Counted from the first letter of the stretch, positions 19,250-28,057 are shown. The stretch: DNA of 64,000 nucleotides from FEN-299 sp963717945 (GCA_963717945.1 CAVQXT010000003.1:1240001-1304000), one strand, 5' to 3'. Notes: generated by a model not told the origin, from the sequence alone. A program made the numbers and translations.

Positions 19250-19394
19250 GGCTTCGGGCTACAGGCCTCGGGCCTTGGGCCGAATCAGACGTGTCACGCC
19301 GCACGACGCGCGCAGCACCGCCCGAAGCCTGTAGTCGGCAGCCTGAAGCCGGACACCGCCGAGAGCCGAGAGCCCGGAGCCGAGAGTCGCCTGA
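19250..19394. repeat. repeat-rich spacer, unit like GAGCCGA (7 bp)
   Basis: The lysA-tmk gap holds GGCCTCGGGCC/CCCGAAGCCTG arms and then GCCGGACACCGCC followed by 7-bp units GAGCCGA, GAGCCCG, GAGCCGA, GAGTCGC. Closely similar sequence is found at 33935-33965, 34330-34425, 52945-52985 and 54270-54325. Confidence 0.7.
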
Positions 19395-19395
19395 T

Positions 19396-19989
19396 ATGCC
19401 TAGTGTCCTGATCGCCTTCGAAGGCCTCGACCAGAGCGGGAAAGAGACGCAGGCGCGCATGCTCGCGGCCCGCCTCACGGCCGCCGGCCGGCAGGTGACG
19501 ATCGTGTCGTTCCCCGACTACGCGACGCCGATCGGCACCGAGCTGTACCGCGCGCTGCACGGCGAGCGGGACTACGGGCCCGACGTCATCCAGATGCTGA
19601 TGATGGCGAACCGCTACGAGTGGAAGCCCGCCATCCTCAGGGCGCAGGCCGAGGGGCACATCGTCGTGGCCGACCGCTACCTCGCGTCGAGCGTGGCCTA
19701 CGGGGAGGCGCAGGGGCTCGATCCCGACTGGCTGTTCGAAACGCAGAAGTACCTGCCGCCGCCGTCGCTGACGGTGATGATCGACATCGCGCCCGCGACC
19801 GCCGTGGCGCGCAAACGGGTCAACCGCGACCGGTTCGAGCAGGACCTGGCGATGCTCGAGCGCGTGCGGGTGAGCTACCGCCGCCAGGCCGCCGCGCCAG
19901 ACTGGGCGGCCATCGACGGGGAAAGGGACAAGGACGCGGTCGCGGCGGACGTCGCGCTCGCGGTCTCAAGAACGCTCGCGTTGTTCTGA
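19396..19989 (+). CDS. tmk: thymidylate kinase
   Basis: The 197-residue product phosphorylates dTMP to dTDP. The P-loop is FEGLDQSGKETQ, the DR(Y) motif is VVADRYLASSVAYG, and an Arg-rich lid region follows (RKRVNRDRF). The start is ATG 19396, directly after the 7-bp repeat. The variant GLDQSGKET P-loop differs from the E. coli DGAGKTT but is common in other bacterial enzymes. Confidence 0.93.
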   Translation: MPSVLIAFEGLDQSGKETQARMLAARLTAAGRQVTIVSFPDYATPIGTELYRALHGERDYGPDVIQMLMMANRYEWKPAILRAQAEGHIVVADRYLASSVAYGEAQGLDPDWLFETQKYLPPPSLTVMIDIAPATAVARKRVNRDRFEQDLAMLERVRVSYRRQAAAPDWAAIDGERDKDAVAADVALAVSRTLALF

Positions 19990-19998
19990 CGCCGCGCT

Positions 19999-20096
19999 CG
20001 GCTCAGGGCTCAGGCCAAGAGGCTCAAGGCTCAAGGCTCAGGGCTCAGGCCAAGAGGCTCAAGGCTCAGGGCTCAAGGTTCAGGGCTCAGGACAGA
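19999..20096. repeat. heptamer array, unit GGCTCAR
   Basis: 7-bp units GGCTCAA/GGCTCAG with two CCAAGA interruptions, as at 5124-5224. It follows the tmk stop directly. Confidence 0.8.
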
Positions 20097-20110
20097 CCGC
20101 GCGTTCTTGA

Positions 20111-20134
20111 GTAGGGCGACCCTTTAGGGTTGCC
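20111..20134. repeat. short palindromic repeat TAGGGCGACCCTTTAGGGTTGCC
   Basis: GGCGACCCT and AGGGTTGCC form a near-perfect hairpin around TT. An almost identical copy lies at 50486-50505. Both sit just upstream of an open reading frame. Confidence 0.7.
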
Positions 20135-20158
20135 TGGGCCGCCAGCGGGACGGTGCGT

Positions 20159-20557
20159 ATGTGGAACTGGGACACTGGCGAGACCAAGCCATCATTCCTG
20201 CGGAGCAGCGGACAGCAGTGGAAGCTGTACGCCCTCTATGCGTTCCTTCTCTTGGGACTGCCTGTGGCTTTCGGTGTCCCTCCACCGAGCTGGTTCAAGA
20301 ACGACGGCACACGGTCCCTGGTCACGATTCTCATCAGCGCAGCGAGCCTGGGCGGAATCGGACTGCTGGCCTGGTCCATCCACGGTCCGCGTTGCGGTCT
20401 TCGGCTCGTGCAGAGGCGAGATGTGCCGCAGGAACACGTCACGCTTGGCATACGGTCACCCGCGGTCACGTGGCAATGTCCCAGGTGCGGATTCCCGGCG
20501 CCGGCGGCAGACCGCCCGCCCCAAGACGAGAACGCCGGCAGCGGGTCGCCCGCATGA
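20159..20557 (+). CDS. small membrane protein with C-terminal zinc-ribbon
   Basis: ATG 20159 (or GTG 20153) gives about 132 residues. Two hydrophobic segments are visible (LYALYAFLLLGLPVAFG and TILISAASLGGIGLLAW), then a short cytosolic part with one CPRCG zinc-ribbon half near the end. I do not recognise the family. Its codon use is less GC3-biased than the flanking genes, which may indicate a recently acquired or relaxed gene. Confidence 0.5.
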   Translation: MWNWDTGETKPSFLRSSGQQWKLYALYAFLLLGLPVAFGVPPPSWFKNDGTRSLVTILISAASLGGIGLLAWSIHGPRCGLRLVQRRDVPQEHVTLGIRSPAVTWQCPRCGFPAPAADRPPQDENAGSGSPA

Positions 20558-20765
20558 CTCGGCCCGACGCGAGAGCCCGTAGCCGCTGGGCGTGCGGCGT
20601 AAGGCGAAAGCCGGCTGGTGAGGCGCCAGCCGTGGCCCGGTTCGTCGCGCCGGGCTCAGCTCGGCGGACCTCACAAATTCGCCCTTTGCGCCGACCCGGT
20701 CCGCGCCTGGCTCTCCAGTGCCGGTCGTGTGGCGTGCGGCGTAAGGCGTGCGGCGGAGGCCCGCG

Positions 20766-21518
20766 TCACCTGTTCCGCGAGAGCGCCCTGGCGGCCGTCA
20801 GCGCGCGCACCTCCCGAGCGCCTCCTTCCTTCAGCACCCGCGCGCACGCCTCCAGCGTCGCCCCGGTCGTGCTCACATCGTCGACAATCACCACGCAGGC
20901 GCCGCGGATCGCGGGGACGTGCTGCCGGCGGCCGAGCGATCCCCGGCGGGGCGGGGCGAACGCGGCGCGCAGGTTGCGGCGGCGGTCCGCCGCGCTCAGG
21001 CCCGATTGCGGCGCGGTCGGGCGCACCCGGCGCAGCGCCCGGACGACGGGCAGGCCGAGGCGCCGCGCCAGGTCCTCCGCCTGGTTGAACCCGCGCGCGT
21101 GCTGCCGCCGCCAGTGGAGCGGAACCGGCACGGCGAGGTCCGCGCCTCGCAGCACCTCGGTGCCACGCTCCCGCATCATCTCCGCGAGCGTTGGGGCCAG
21201 CGCCCGGCGGCCCTCGTACTTCAGACCGTGAATCACCTGGCGGAGGACGCCCTCGTACGCGCCGGCGGCCCGGGCGCGGGCGACGGCGGGGGGCTCGCAC
21301 CAGCATCGAGCGCACCGGCACGCAGCGGGATCGAGCGGCCGCCAGGTGGGAAGCGCGTCGCCGCAGATGACGCACAGGGGCGGGGGGATGGGGACGACGG
21401 CGCGCCAGCAGCCGGCGCAGACGGGACCGTCGAGCGGGGAGTCGAGCGGCGCGCCGCACGCGAGACAGCGCGGCGCGAGCAGCACGGCGAGCAGCCCGTC
21501 GGCGAGCCGGCGAACCAT
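20766..21518 (-). CDS. comF: ComF-family phosphoribosyltransferase-like protein
   Basis: The 250-residue protein has N-terminal zinc-binding cysteines (CLACG, CAGCW, CVICG, CRCARC) and a C-terminal PRTase domain with the PRPP loop CVVIVDDVSTTGATL. ComF proteins are needed for inward transport of single-stranded DNA during natural transformation. It fits with dprA elsewhere in the window. It is a single gene, with repeat-rich sequence downstream. Confidence 0.9.
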   Translation of the reverse strand: MVRRLADGLLAVLLAPRCLACGAPLDSPLDGPVCAGCWRAVVPIPPPLCVICGDALPTWRPLDPAACRCARCWCEPPAVARARAAGAYEGVLRQVIHGLKYEGRRALAPTLAEMMRERGTEVLRGADLAVPVPLHWRRQHARGFNQAEDLARRLGLPVVRALRRVRPTAPQSGLSAADRRRNLRAAFAPPRRGSLGRRQHVPAIRGACVVIVDDVSTTGATLEACARVLKEGGAREVRALTAARALSRNR

Positions 21519-21571
21519 CGGGAGGCGTCCTCCCGCTCGCGGCTCGCCGCCGGCCGCCGCGGCTCAGGCGC

Positions 21572-21982
21572 TCAGTCGCGCTTGCGCGGCGGCGCTGCCG
21601 GCTCGGGCAGCGCGACGCGTTCGGCGCTGCCCCAGAGCCGTTCGAGCGCGTAGAACGCCCGCCGCTCGGTGCTGAACACGTGGACGACGAAGTCGAAGTA
21701 GTCGAGCAGGACCCAGTCGGCGCGCTGGAACCCCTCGACGTGCGCCGGCCTCACCTGCTCCTTCCGGAGCGCGTCTTCCACCGCGTCCGCAATCGCCCGC
21801 ACCTGGCGGACGTTCTGCCCGGAGCAGATGACGAAGAAGTCGGTGAAGCTCGACAGGTGCCGCAGGTCCAGGGCGACCAGGTCGAACGCCTTCTTGTCGC
21901 GGGCGGCCTCGATCGCCCGCGCGACGGCGTCCGGGAGGCCGGTCTTCTTCGACGCGTCATTCCGGGTGTCAGCAGTATTCAT
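21572..21982 (-). CDS. rsfS: ribosomal silencing factor RsfS
   Basis: The 136-residue protein is RsfS (YbeB/Iojap), which binds ribosomal protein L14 and blocks subunit joining in slow growth. Family signatures are DLVALDLRHLSSFTDFFVI and DWVLLDYFDFVVHVF. The start is ATG 21982; a longer form from 22012 is possible. It is the last gene of the rplU-rpmA-obgE-nadD-rsfS series, 26 nt after nadD. Confidence 0.94.
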   Translation of the reverse strand: MNTADTRNDASKKTGLPDAVARAIEAARDKKAFDLVALDLRHLSSFTDFFVICSGQNVRQVRAIADAVEDALRKEQVRPAHVEGFQRADWVLLDYFDFVVHVFSTERRAFYALERLWGSAERVALPEPAAPPRKRD

Positions 21983-22008
21983 GCAAAGGTGCTTCCTGGC
22001 CGCAAACG

Positions 22009-22671
22009 TCACGAACCGTACAGCCCGTGCTTGCGGATGTGGCGCTCGACCTCGGGCGCCACCAGCCCCGCCAGCGAGAGCCCCCGGGCGGCGCGCTCCC
22101 GGATCTCGGTGGACGACACGTCGGGCGTCGCCGCGTTCACGAGGAAAACCGCGCAGGATCCGCCGTCCGGCGGCACGTCCCGTCCGTCCCCGACCGGCCG
22201 CATCCGCGGCGCCAGCTCCGGCACGCGGTCGCGCAACGCGTCGAACGACTGGCCCGGCCTCGCGATGACGACGAACTGGGCGAGGTCGAGCAGGGCAGGG
22301 TATTCACGCCAGCTGGCAATTTCCGCAAAGGCGTCGGTGCCGGCGATGAAGAAAAGCTGCAACGGTCCAAGGCCCGAGCCGTGCAATTCCCGCAACGTGT
22401 CCGCCGTGAACGACGGCCCCGGCCGCTGAAGTTCCAGGTCCGATGCCGCGAACTGGTCGCGCGACGCCACCGCGAGCGACACCATCGCGAACCGGTGGAA
22501 GGCCGACGCGCGGGGCGTGGCCGGGCGGTGCGGCGGCTGGTGCGACGGGATGAAGAGCACGCGGTCGAGCGAGAGCGCGCGGAGCGCCGCGTCGGCGGCC
22601 GCCAGGTGGCCCTCGTGCACGGGGTCGAACGTCCCCCCCAGGATGCCGACGCGGCGGGACCCGGCGCTCAT
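22009..22671 (-). CDS. nadD: nicotinate-nucleotide adenylyltransferase
   Basis: This 220-residue enzyme adenylates NaMN in NAD synthesis. Nucleotidyltransferase signatures are GGTFDPVHEGHL and the C-terminal SSTEIRERAARG. ATG 22671 overlaps the obgE stop by 4 nt (ATGA), and rsfS follows closely. Confidence 0.95.
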   Translation of the reverse strand: MSAGSRRVGILGGTFDPVHEGHLAAADAALRALSLDRVLFIPSHQPPHRPATPRASAFHRFAMVSLAVASRDQFAASDLELQRPGPSFTADTLRELHGSGLGPLQLFFIAGTDAFAEIASWREYPALLDLAQFVVIARPGQSFDALRDRVPELAPRMRPVGDGRDVPPDGGSCAVFLVNAATPDVSSTEIRERAARGLSLAGLVAPEVERHIRKHGLYGS

Positions 22672-23699
22672 GGCTCGACTCCCTCGTCGTGTCGGCCGGT
22701 CATCTCGCGCCACAGCGCTTCGAGCAGCGCGGGCACGCCCTGGCCGGTCACGGCCGAGATCGTGAACACCCTCAGCCCCAACTCGGCGGCCTTCGCCCTG
22801 AGCCGCGTCAGCCGCTCCTCGTCGTCGATCGCGTCGATCTTGGTGGCCGCGACGATTTGCGGACGCCGGAGCAGGTCGGCGCGGAACAGCTCCAGCTCGC
22901 GCCGGATGACGGCGAGGTCGTCGGCCGGCTCGCGCCCCGAGGCCGACGAGACGTCGACCAGGTAGACGATGACCTTGGTGCGCTCGATATGGCGGAGGAA
23001 CTGGTGCCCGAGCCCCTGGCCGCGGTGCGCGCCCTCGATCAGGCCCGGCACGTCGGCGACGACGAAGCTGCGGTCGTCGCTCAGGCTGACGACGCCGAGG
23101 TGGGGCGTGAGCGTGGTGAACGGGTAATCGGCGATCTTCGGCTTCGCGGCCGACACGCGGGAGATGAGCGTGGATTTGCCGGCGTTCGGGTAGCCGACCA
23201 GGCCGACGTCGGCGAGCAGCTTGAGCTGGAGGCGCAGCGCCAGGACCTCGCCCGGGTAGCCCGGCTCGGAGCGCCGGGGCGCCCGGTTGGTGGAGGTGGC
23301 GAACTGCGCGTTGCCGCGCCCGCCCCGGCCGCCCTGCGCGACGAGGACGCGCTGACCGTCTTCGGTGAGGTCGGCGACCTGTTCGTGCCGTCCGCTCTCG
23401 GCATCGAAGCGGAAGACGACCGTGCCCACCGGCACGCCGAGCTCGAGGTCGCCGCCGTTGCTGCCGTGGCGATTGGACCCCTGGCCGTGGCCGCCGCGCC
23501 TGGCGCGAAATTCGGGGTGGAAGCGGTAGTTGACCAGCGTGTTGAGGTGAGGGTTGGCGACCAGGAAGACCGAGCCTCCGTGGCCGCCATCACCGCCGTC
23601 CGGTCCGCCGCGCGGAATGAACTTCTCCCGGCGGAAGCTGACGCATCCGCGACCGCCGTCGCCGGCGGAAACCCGGATGTCCACCTCGTCAACGAACAT
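22668..23699 (-). CDS. obgE: Obg GTPase
   Basis: This is the 343-residue ribosome-associated GTPase ObgE/CgtA. The glycine-rich Obg fold fills the first ~155 residues (GDGGRGCVSFRREKF, PDGGDGGHGG). The G domain follows with GYPNAGKSTL (G1), a DVPGLIEGA G3 and a TKIDAID G4. The C-terminus is short, with no extra tail. It lies 14 nt after rpmA and overlaps nadD. Confidence 0.97.
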   Translation of the reverse strand: MFVDEVDIRVSAGDGGRGCVSFRREKFIPRGGPDGGDGGHGGSVFLVANPHLNTLVNYRFHPEFRARRGGHGQGSNRHGSNGGDLELGVPVGTVVFRFDAESGRHEQVADLTEDGQRVLVAQGGRGGRGNAQFATSTNRAPRRSEPGYPGEVLALRLQLKLLADVGLVGYPNAGKSTLISRVSAAKPKIADYPFTTLTPHLGVVSLSDDRSFVVADVPGLIEGAHRGQGLGHQFLRHIERTKVIVYLVDVSSASGREPADDLAVIRRELELFRADLLRRPQIVAATKIDAIDDEERLTRLRAKAAELGLRVFTISAVTGQGVPALLEALWREMTGRHDEGVEP

Positions 23700-23713
23700 T
23701 CAGTGGCTTCGCC

Positions 23714-23971
23714 CTAGTCGACCGGCAGGACGCTGATCTTCCGGCCGTGCGCGCCGTGATCTTCGAAGCGCACGCGCCCGGTAATCTTCGCAAACAGCGA
23801 GTCGTCCTTGGCGAGGCCGACGTTCAGGCCGGCATTGAAGCGCCGCCCGTGCTGCCTGACGAGGATCGACCCGCCGGTGACGATGTTGCCGTCGAACCGC
23901 TTCACGCCGAGCCGCTGCGAGTTGCTGTCGCGGCCGTTGCGAGAGCTGCCCTGACCCTTCTTGTGTGCCAT
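23714..23971 (-). CDS. rpmA: 50S ribosomal protein L27
   Basis: The 85-residue protein starts MAHKKGQGSSRNGRDS, typical of L27, with the basic core QHGRRFNAG. No Firmicutes-type cleavable N-terminal extension is present. It is 36 nt after rplU. Confidence 0.97.
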   Translation of the reverse strand: MAHKKGQGSSRNGRDSNSQRLGVKRFDGNIVTGGSILVRQHGRRFNAGLNVGLAKDDSLFAKITGRVRFEDHGAHGRKISVLPVD

Positions 23972-24007
23972 GAGAACCCACTTCGTCCGTCGATCGGCCG
24001 CGCCGGC

Positions 24008-24322
24008 CTAGAGGACGATCTCCTTCACGGTGAGGCGCGTGTAGGTGCTGCGATGCCCCTTGGTCCGCCGCATTCCCTTGCGCCGCTTCTTCTTGAACAC
24101 CCGGATCTTCGGGCCGCGCGCCGCGCCGTCGACGACGGCCACGACCCGGGTGCCCGCGAGGAACGGCGCGCCGGCCATGACCTCGCCGCCGTCCTTCTCG
24201 ACCATCAGCACCTGGTCGAAGCTGACCTCGGCGCCCTTGTCGATGCCCATGTTGTCGACATTGAAGGTCTCGCCCGGGACCATCTTCACCTGGTGGCCGC
24301 CACACTGGACAATCGCGTACAC
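24008..24322 (-). CDS. rplU: 50S ribosomal protein L21
   Basis: The 104-residue protein begins at GTG 24322 (MYAIVQCGGHQ), preceded by AGGAGA. The conserved KIRVFKKKRRKGMRRTKGHR block near the C-terminus confirms L21. It is the first gene of the operon and has a 70-nt leader with a hairpin. Confidence 0.96.
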   Translation of the reverse strand: MYAIVQCGGHQVKMVPGETFNVDNMGIDKGAEVSFDQVLMVEKDGGEVMAGAPFLAGTRVVAVVDGAARGPKIRVFKKKRRKGMRRTKGHRSTYTRLTVKEIVL

Positions 24323-24362
24323 GCCTGTCTCTCCTGTCGCTGCGGCCGGGCCGCGCATACCC

Positions 24363-24424
24363 CTGCCGTGAGTTCCCCGGCAGCCGGAAACAGCTAGTCT
24401 AGCATCAAACCCGACGGGTTGGAA
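24363..24424 (-). promoter_or_regulatory. candidate promoter and leader hairpin of the rplU operon
   Basis: On the minus strand TTCCAA (24419-24424) and TAGACT (24396-24401) are 17 bp apart. Downstream, CTGCCG (24378-24383) pairs with CGGCAG (24363-24368) across a 9-nt loop in the 5' leader. An L21-leader-like control element is possible but the similarity is not established. Confidence 0.35.
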
Positions 24425-24468
24425 GGCAGGGGTAGGGACGGGGGACGAGGGGCGACACCCATTCGTAG

Positions 24469-24489
24469 GGGCGGGCCTTGTGCCCGCCC
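24469..24489. repeat. short hairpin repeat GGGCGGGC-CTTGT-GCCCGCCC
   Basis: Eight-base perfect arms around CTTGT lie between DUF3443 and rplU, downstream of the DUF3443 gene on the minus strand. It could end transcription, but there is no U-tract. Confidence 0.6.
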
Positions 24490-24516
24490 GTCGGCGAGGA
24501 TCTGCCGACCCGGCCG

Positions 24517-25758
24517 TCAGTACGCCCAATAGGGGCCGGACCCGCCCGGGGTGCTTCGGCCCTGGATGGCGACAAACACCGTGCGGCCGAAGAAGAACGG
24601 CAGCCCCCAGTCGAAGTACAGGCTCGGAAGGCCGCTCTGGGAGCCGCCCACCGACGAACTCCCGGCGACATCGTTGAAGATCCAGTTCCGCGCCGGCAGG
24701 GTGTCCAGGTCGGCGACCTTGAAGGTCACCGACTTCGACTGGTTGTTCGCGCCGGTATTGGTTGCCGACAGGGACTGCGTGGTGGGCGGACAGTAGAAGC
24801 CCGGTGAATGGACGCAGCCCGGCAGACCGGTCGTCGCCGAATCGAGGAAGAACACGGCGTTGGAGCCGGTGTCGATGAAGCTCATCGGGTACGCCGTGCC
24901 ATTGAACGTCGTCGTGAAGCTGCCGTACCTGTCTTGCGTCAGAACCACGGCACTGCCGAGCGCATTGTTGCTCTGCGTGCCGATGCCGAAAGTAAGCGTG
25001 CCCACGGTGGTGGGCAATCCGGTATCCGGCAGCGCCGGCAACGTCACGAGAAAGCCGTTGTTGTCGGACGCGAACCGGGCCACGGGGTTCTGGAGCTGAT
25101 TTGCCTGAGGCACGGTCGTCACCTGGCAGGCCGACCCCGAACACGAGTAGTAGAGCCCGGGGTTCGACGTCGTCCCCGGCGCGCAGGCGGAGCCGCAGTC
25201 GTAGAGGTACGAACTCACGCCGAGGATGCCGTTGGCCGACAGCGTGTCCACCGTGTTCTCGGCCGTCCCGCCGTTGGCGCAAGTGGATGGCGACGCCGGA
25301 AACGCCGAGGCGGGATCGGCAATGATCTGGACGGACGTCGACGCGGCCACCTCGCCGGCCATCTTGACGTCGGCCAGGGCGACCGGGCCCCAGGTGTAGC
25401 TCAGGTCCACGAACTGGACGCAGCTCGCGATGGTCGCGCCGGCGGACGTCAGGTTCGTCAGCGGCAGACCGCCGAGCGCCGACGACAGCACGCGAAGCCC
25501 GCTCGAGCCGGTGTCGAGCAGCACGTTCGGGACCGTCGTGCACTGCGAGGTGCTTCCGGGGACGCAGATCGTCACGCTCACGTACGCGCCGTTCACCATC
25601 GGGCTCACCGTGGAGGGACCGGGGCCGGCCGTGACGGTCACGGTGTTGTCGATCGGCGGAGGAGTGCCGCCACCCGACGACGAGCTGCCGCAGGAGGCCG
25701 CCGCGAAGAGCGTCCCCGCAGCGGCCACGGCCACCAGCGTGCGGACGACGGTCTTCAC
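24517..25758 (-). CDS. DUF3443-type secreted lipoprotein with two aspartic-protease-like motifs
   Basis: GTG 25758 follows GGAGGAAATCCA and overlaps the stop of the DUF2844 gene (GTGA). The 413-residue product has a lipoprotein signal (AAASCGSSSSGG, lipobox Cys) and a Ser/Gly tether. Two copies of the pepsin-like motif occur, LLDTGSSGLRV and FIDTGSNAVFF, with conserved cysteines between them. DUF3443 and DUF2844 proteins often pair in Gram-negative bacteria; the function is unknown. The two DTG motifs make a surface aspartic protease or a derived binding protein plausible. Confidence 0.85.
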   Translation of the reverse strand: MKTVVRTLVAVAAAGTLFAAASCGSSSSGGGTPPPIDNTVTVTAGPGPSTVSPMVNGAYVSVTICVPGSTSQCTTVPNVLLDTGSSGLRVLSSALGGLPLTNLTSAGATIASCVQFVDLSYTWGPVALADVKMAGEVAASTSVQIIADPASAFPASPSTCANGGTAENTVDTLSANGILGVSSYLYDCGSACAPGTTSNPGLYYSCSGSACQVTTVPQANQLQNPVARFASDNNGFLVTLPALPDTGLPTTVGTLTFGIGTQSNNALGSAVVLTQDRYGSFTTTFNGTAYPMSFIDTGSNAVFFLDSATTGLPGCVHSPGFYCPPTTQSLSATNTGANNQSKSVTFKVADLDTLPARNWIFNDVAGSSSVGGSQSGLPSLYFDWGLPFFFGRTVFVAIQGRSTPGGSGPYWAY

Positions 25759-26222
25759 TGGATTTCCTCCACGCCGACGCCGGCCGGCACCAGCTGCGGA
25801 AGGTAGGCCCGGCCAGCCAGCGCGCGGAAGTGGCCGAACGACTGGAAGACGAACCCCGGCGTCTCGATCGTGACCGGGGCGCGCCGCGTGAGCCGCCGCT
25901 CTCCGGTGGCCTGCTGCAACTCGGCGAAGTGGGATCCCAGAAGCTGCTGGTAGTCGGGATGGAATGGCCCCTGCCACGCCACGGCGAAGATCTTCCCGTC
26001 GGGATTGGCGAACTCGCGGACCGTCGCCCCGGAATCCGACACCATTTCGTGAACGGTGTACCGCCCCATCGGCCTGACGGTGATCGAGGCCTTCATCCTC
26101 ACGCGGTCGCGCTCCACCGAGTTCAGGTCACCGCCCAGTGCGGCGTGCGCGGGGGCGGGAAGCATCGTGGCGAACGACACGACGAGCGCGGACAGGATTA
26201 CGCGGGCGCACCGGGACGACAT
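25755..26222 (-). CDS. DUF2844 exported protein
   Basis: The 155-residue protein has a Sec signal peptide (VILSALVVSFATMLPAPAHA, cut before ALGG). The body carries the DUF2844 motifs YTVHEMVSDSGATVREF and GKIFAVAWQGP. ATG 26222 is preceded by GGAGGGGGG. It is coupled to the DUF3443 gene. The role is unknown. Confidence 0.85.
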   Translation of the reverse strand: MSSRCARVILSALVVSFATMLPAPAHAALGGDLNSVERDRVRMKASITVRPMGRYTVHEMVSDSGATVREFANPDGKIFAVAWQGPFHPDYQQLLGSHFAELQQATGERRLTRRAPVTIETPGFVFQSFGHFRALAGRAYLPQLVPAGVGVEEIQ

Positions 26223-26300
26223 GGCGGCTCCCCCCTCCGACGGCTTGCGCTGGCAGGACGTTGATCCGCGTCGGGAATCAGGCTCGCGACCTTCGGCCTC

Positions 26301-26306
26301 AGTATA
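26301..26306 (-). promoter_or_regulatory. candidate -10 (TATACT) for the DUF2844-DUF3443 pair
   Basis: TATACT on the minus strand lies about 80 nt before the ATG in an AT-richer patch. No convincing -35 is present, so this is weak. Confidence 0.3.
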
Positions 26307-26462
26307 GCGGAATCGGCGGCGGGTCCCGGATTTCGAGATTCCCGGTTCGCCAGGTTGCCAGATGTTCTGGCCAGATTTTCCAATCGTGACTTGGTTTGTG
26401 GACCCACAGCAGACTACCCCGACTTTGGGGCCGGTACCTGAGCGCTTCCATGGGGGGACATC

Positions 26463-26905
26463 GTGAAACGATTCAGGGGCGGGCTGGTCGGAGTGCTTCT
26501 GGTCTCGGTCATTATCCTCTCCCGGACTGATTGGGGAAAGCAACAGATCGGCGGGACGGTCACGGGCTGGTTCTCCGGCCGCGCAGCTTCCGCCGAGGTC
26601 GGGGCTTCGACCGAACCCGCGCAGCCGGCCGCAGCTCCGGCCGCGCCGGCGGCGCGAACGCGTTCATGCGCATGGCGATGACGCGGCCGAAGAACGCCCC
26701 CATGGCGTTCTGGGACGAGCACTCGCTCGAGGAGCAGCGTTTCTACAACCTCGTGTGCTGGGTCTACGGTTCGGACCCGGATCGGTTCGCGAACCTGGTG
26801 AGCGACCACGTGCTGCCCGCCCAGCGGGCGGCGCGGTGCTCCGAAGACTTCAACGGCCTTGTCGCGGCGTTCAACAAGGACCTCGGGCCGCACATCCGGC
26901 GCTGA
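26463..26905 (+). pseudogene. remnant of a DUF4344 putative metallopeptidase gene
   Basis: An ATG at 26463 starts a signal-anchor-like N-terminus (LVGVLLVSVIILS), followed by Ala/Pro-rich sequence. That frame ends at 26681. One frame over, to 26905, the sequence FWDEHSLEEQRFYNLVCW and VYGSDPDRFANLV matches the C-terminal part of DUF4344 proteins. The catalytic HExxH core that should lie between is absent. So the locus looks like an internally deleted and frameshifted gene. A fused short product from a programmed shift is possible but unlikely. Confidence 0.6.
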
Positions 26906-26908
26906 GGG

Positions 26909-27682
26909 CTACTTCAGGAGGATCCGCGTGCCGCGGATCTTCTGGCTGGCGAGCGTGCCGAGGAACGCGGGGATGACGCGGTCCATCAGCTCGAAGTAGG
27001 ACGAGAGCGCGGGCACTTCCTGGCCCTGGTTGTAGAGCACGGCCTCGCGGAAGACCTCGGTGTCGATAATCGCGCCGGTGCGCCCGTCGATGAACACCAG
27101 CTTGGGCCGGAGGACGAACCCCTTGCGCTCCATGTAAGTGCGCTGGGGCTCGACGGTCCGCCGGCCGTACTGGTCGATGACCTCGCGGTCCTTCTGCACG
27201 AAGCCGGAACTGGCCGTCGAGGTGAAGAGCACGCTGCCGGTCACGATGAGCGGTCCCTGGAACTGCTCGCCGATCTTCTTCCAGTACGCGGCATCGCTGA
27301 ACAGGGGGTCGTAGACCTCGAGGTCCTTCTCGTCCTTGATCTGCCGGGGCAGCGTCTTGGGATCGATCGTCGGCGGCGCGCCGCCGACGCCGCGCGTCTG
27401 GTCGGCCAGCATGTCGGCGAGCGGGAGCACGTCGGCCTCGACCACCTTGAGGTTCGACTTGGTCCGCAACTGGCTCCTGAGCAGGCGCACGGTCTCGAGG
27501 TTGCCGTCCACATCGTCGGATCCACCGGCGACGAAGCCGGCGATGAGCACCCGATCGAAGGGGGACGTGTCGATCTTCGGCTGGATCGGCGTCTCGATCG
27601 CGATCTCGACCGTGCTCGAGCACGCGAGCAGGGCCGCCGCGGCGACGAGGCTAGCGAGTAGTACGGCGGCTCGCGCGGTCAT
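26909..27682 (-). CDS. putative outer-membrane-associated lipoprotein
   Basis: The 257-residue product has a lipobox (AALLACSS) after a short signal, then a soluble domain with VLIAGFVAGG, LKVVEADVLPLAD and GPLIVTGSVLFTST, like proteins that define a variable-composition filament or efflux periplasmic component. No enzyme motif is seen. ATG 27682 lies inside the end of the upstream TPR gene (32-nt overlap), so they are translated together. The convergent DUF4344 remnant ends 3 nt away. Confidence 0.75.
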   Translation of the reverse strand: MTARAAVLLASLVAAAALLACSSTVEIAIETPIQPKIDTSPFDRVLIAGFVAGGSDDVDGNLETVRLLRSQLRTKSNLKVVEADVLPLADMLADQTRGVGGAPPTIDPKTLPRQIKDEKDLEVYDPLFSDAAYWKKIGEQFQGPLIVTGSVLFTSTASSGFVQKDREVIDQYGRRTVEPQRTYMERKGFVLRPKLVFIDGRTGAIIDTEVFREAVLYNQGQEVPALSSYFELMDRVIPAFLGTLASQKIRGTRILLK

Positions 27683-28007
27683 TGAGTTCCTTGAAGTAGT
27701 CGTAGTTCTGCTTGATCGAGACGTTGTTCGGCTCGATCTCGAGCGCCTTGGTGTAGGCCTGGCGGGCCTTGTCGAACAGCCCCGCGTGCTCGTAGGCCAC
27801 GGCGAGATCGTTGTAGGCGGCGGCGTAGGTCGGATCGAGCTCGACGGCCTTCTCCCAGCGGTAGCGCGCCTCGGTCCAGAGCCCCTTCTGGGCGACGTCG
27901 ATCCCGAACTGGACCTGCAACTGCGCCTCCTTGCGCGGCCCGGCGGCCCGGACCGGGATCGCAGAAAGCGCAACGACGAGGACACCGAACATTAGCGACT
28001 TTCGCAT
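27651..28007 (-). CDS. exported TPR protein
   Basis: The 118-residue product has a Sec signal (LMFGVLVVALSAIPVRA) and two tetratricopeptide repeats (ARYRWEKAVELDPTYAAAYN and ARQAYTKALEIEPNNVSIK). CAGGAG precedes ATG 28007. It overlaps the lipoprotein gene, and the two may form a periplasmic scaffold pair (inference). Confidence 0.8.
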   Translation of the reverse strand: MRKSLMFGVLVVALSAIPVRAAGPRKEAQLQVQFGIDVAQKGLWTEARYRWEKAVELDPTYAAAYNDLAVAYEHAGLFDKARQAYTKALEIEPNNVSIKQNYDYFKELNDRASRRTTR

Positions 28008-28027
28008 CGGACTCCTGCTTTTCGTCC

Positions 28028-28057
28028 ACTATAAGCTCGCACGGGGAGGCGACGCAA
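28028..28057 (-). promoter_or_regulatory. candidate promoter of the TPR-lipoprotein pair
   Basis: TTGCGT (28052-28057) and TATAGT (28028-28033) on the minus strand are 18 bp apart, about 20 nt before ATG 28007. Confidence 0.5.
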
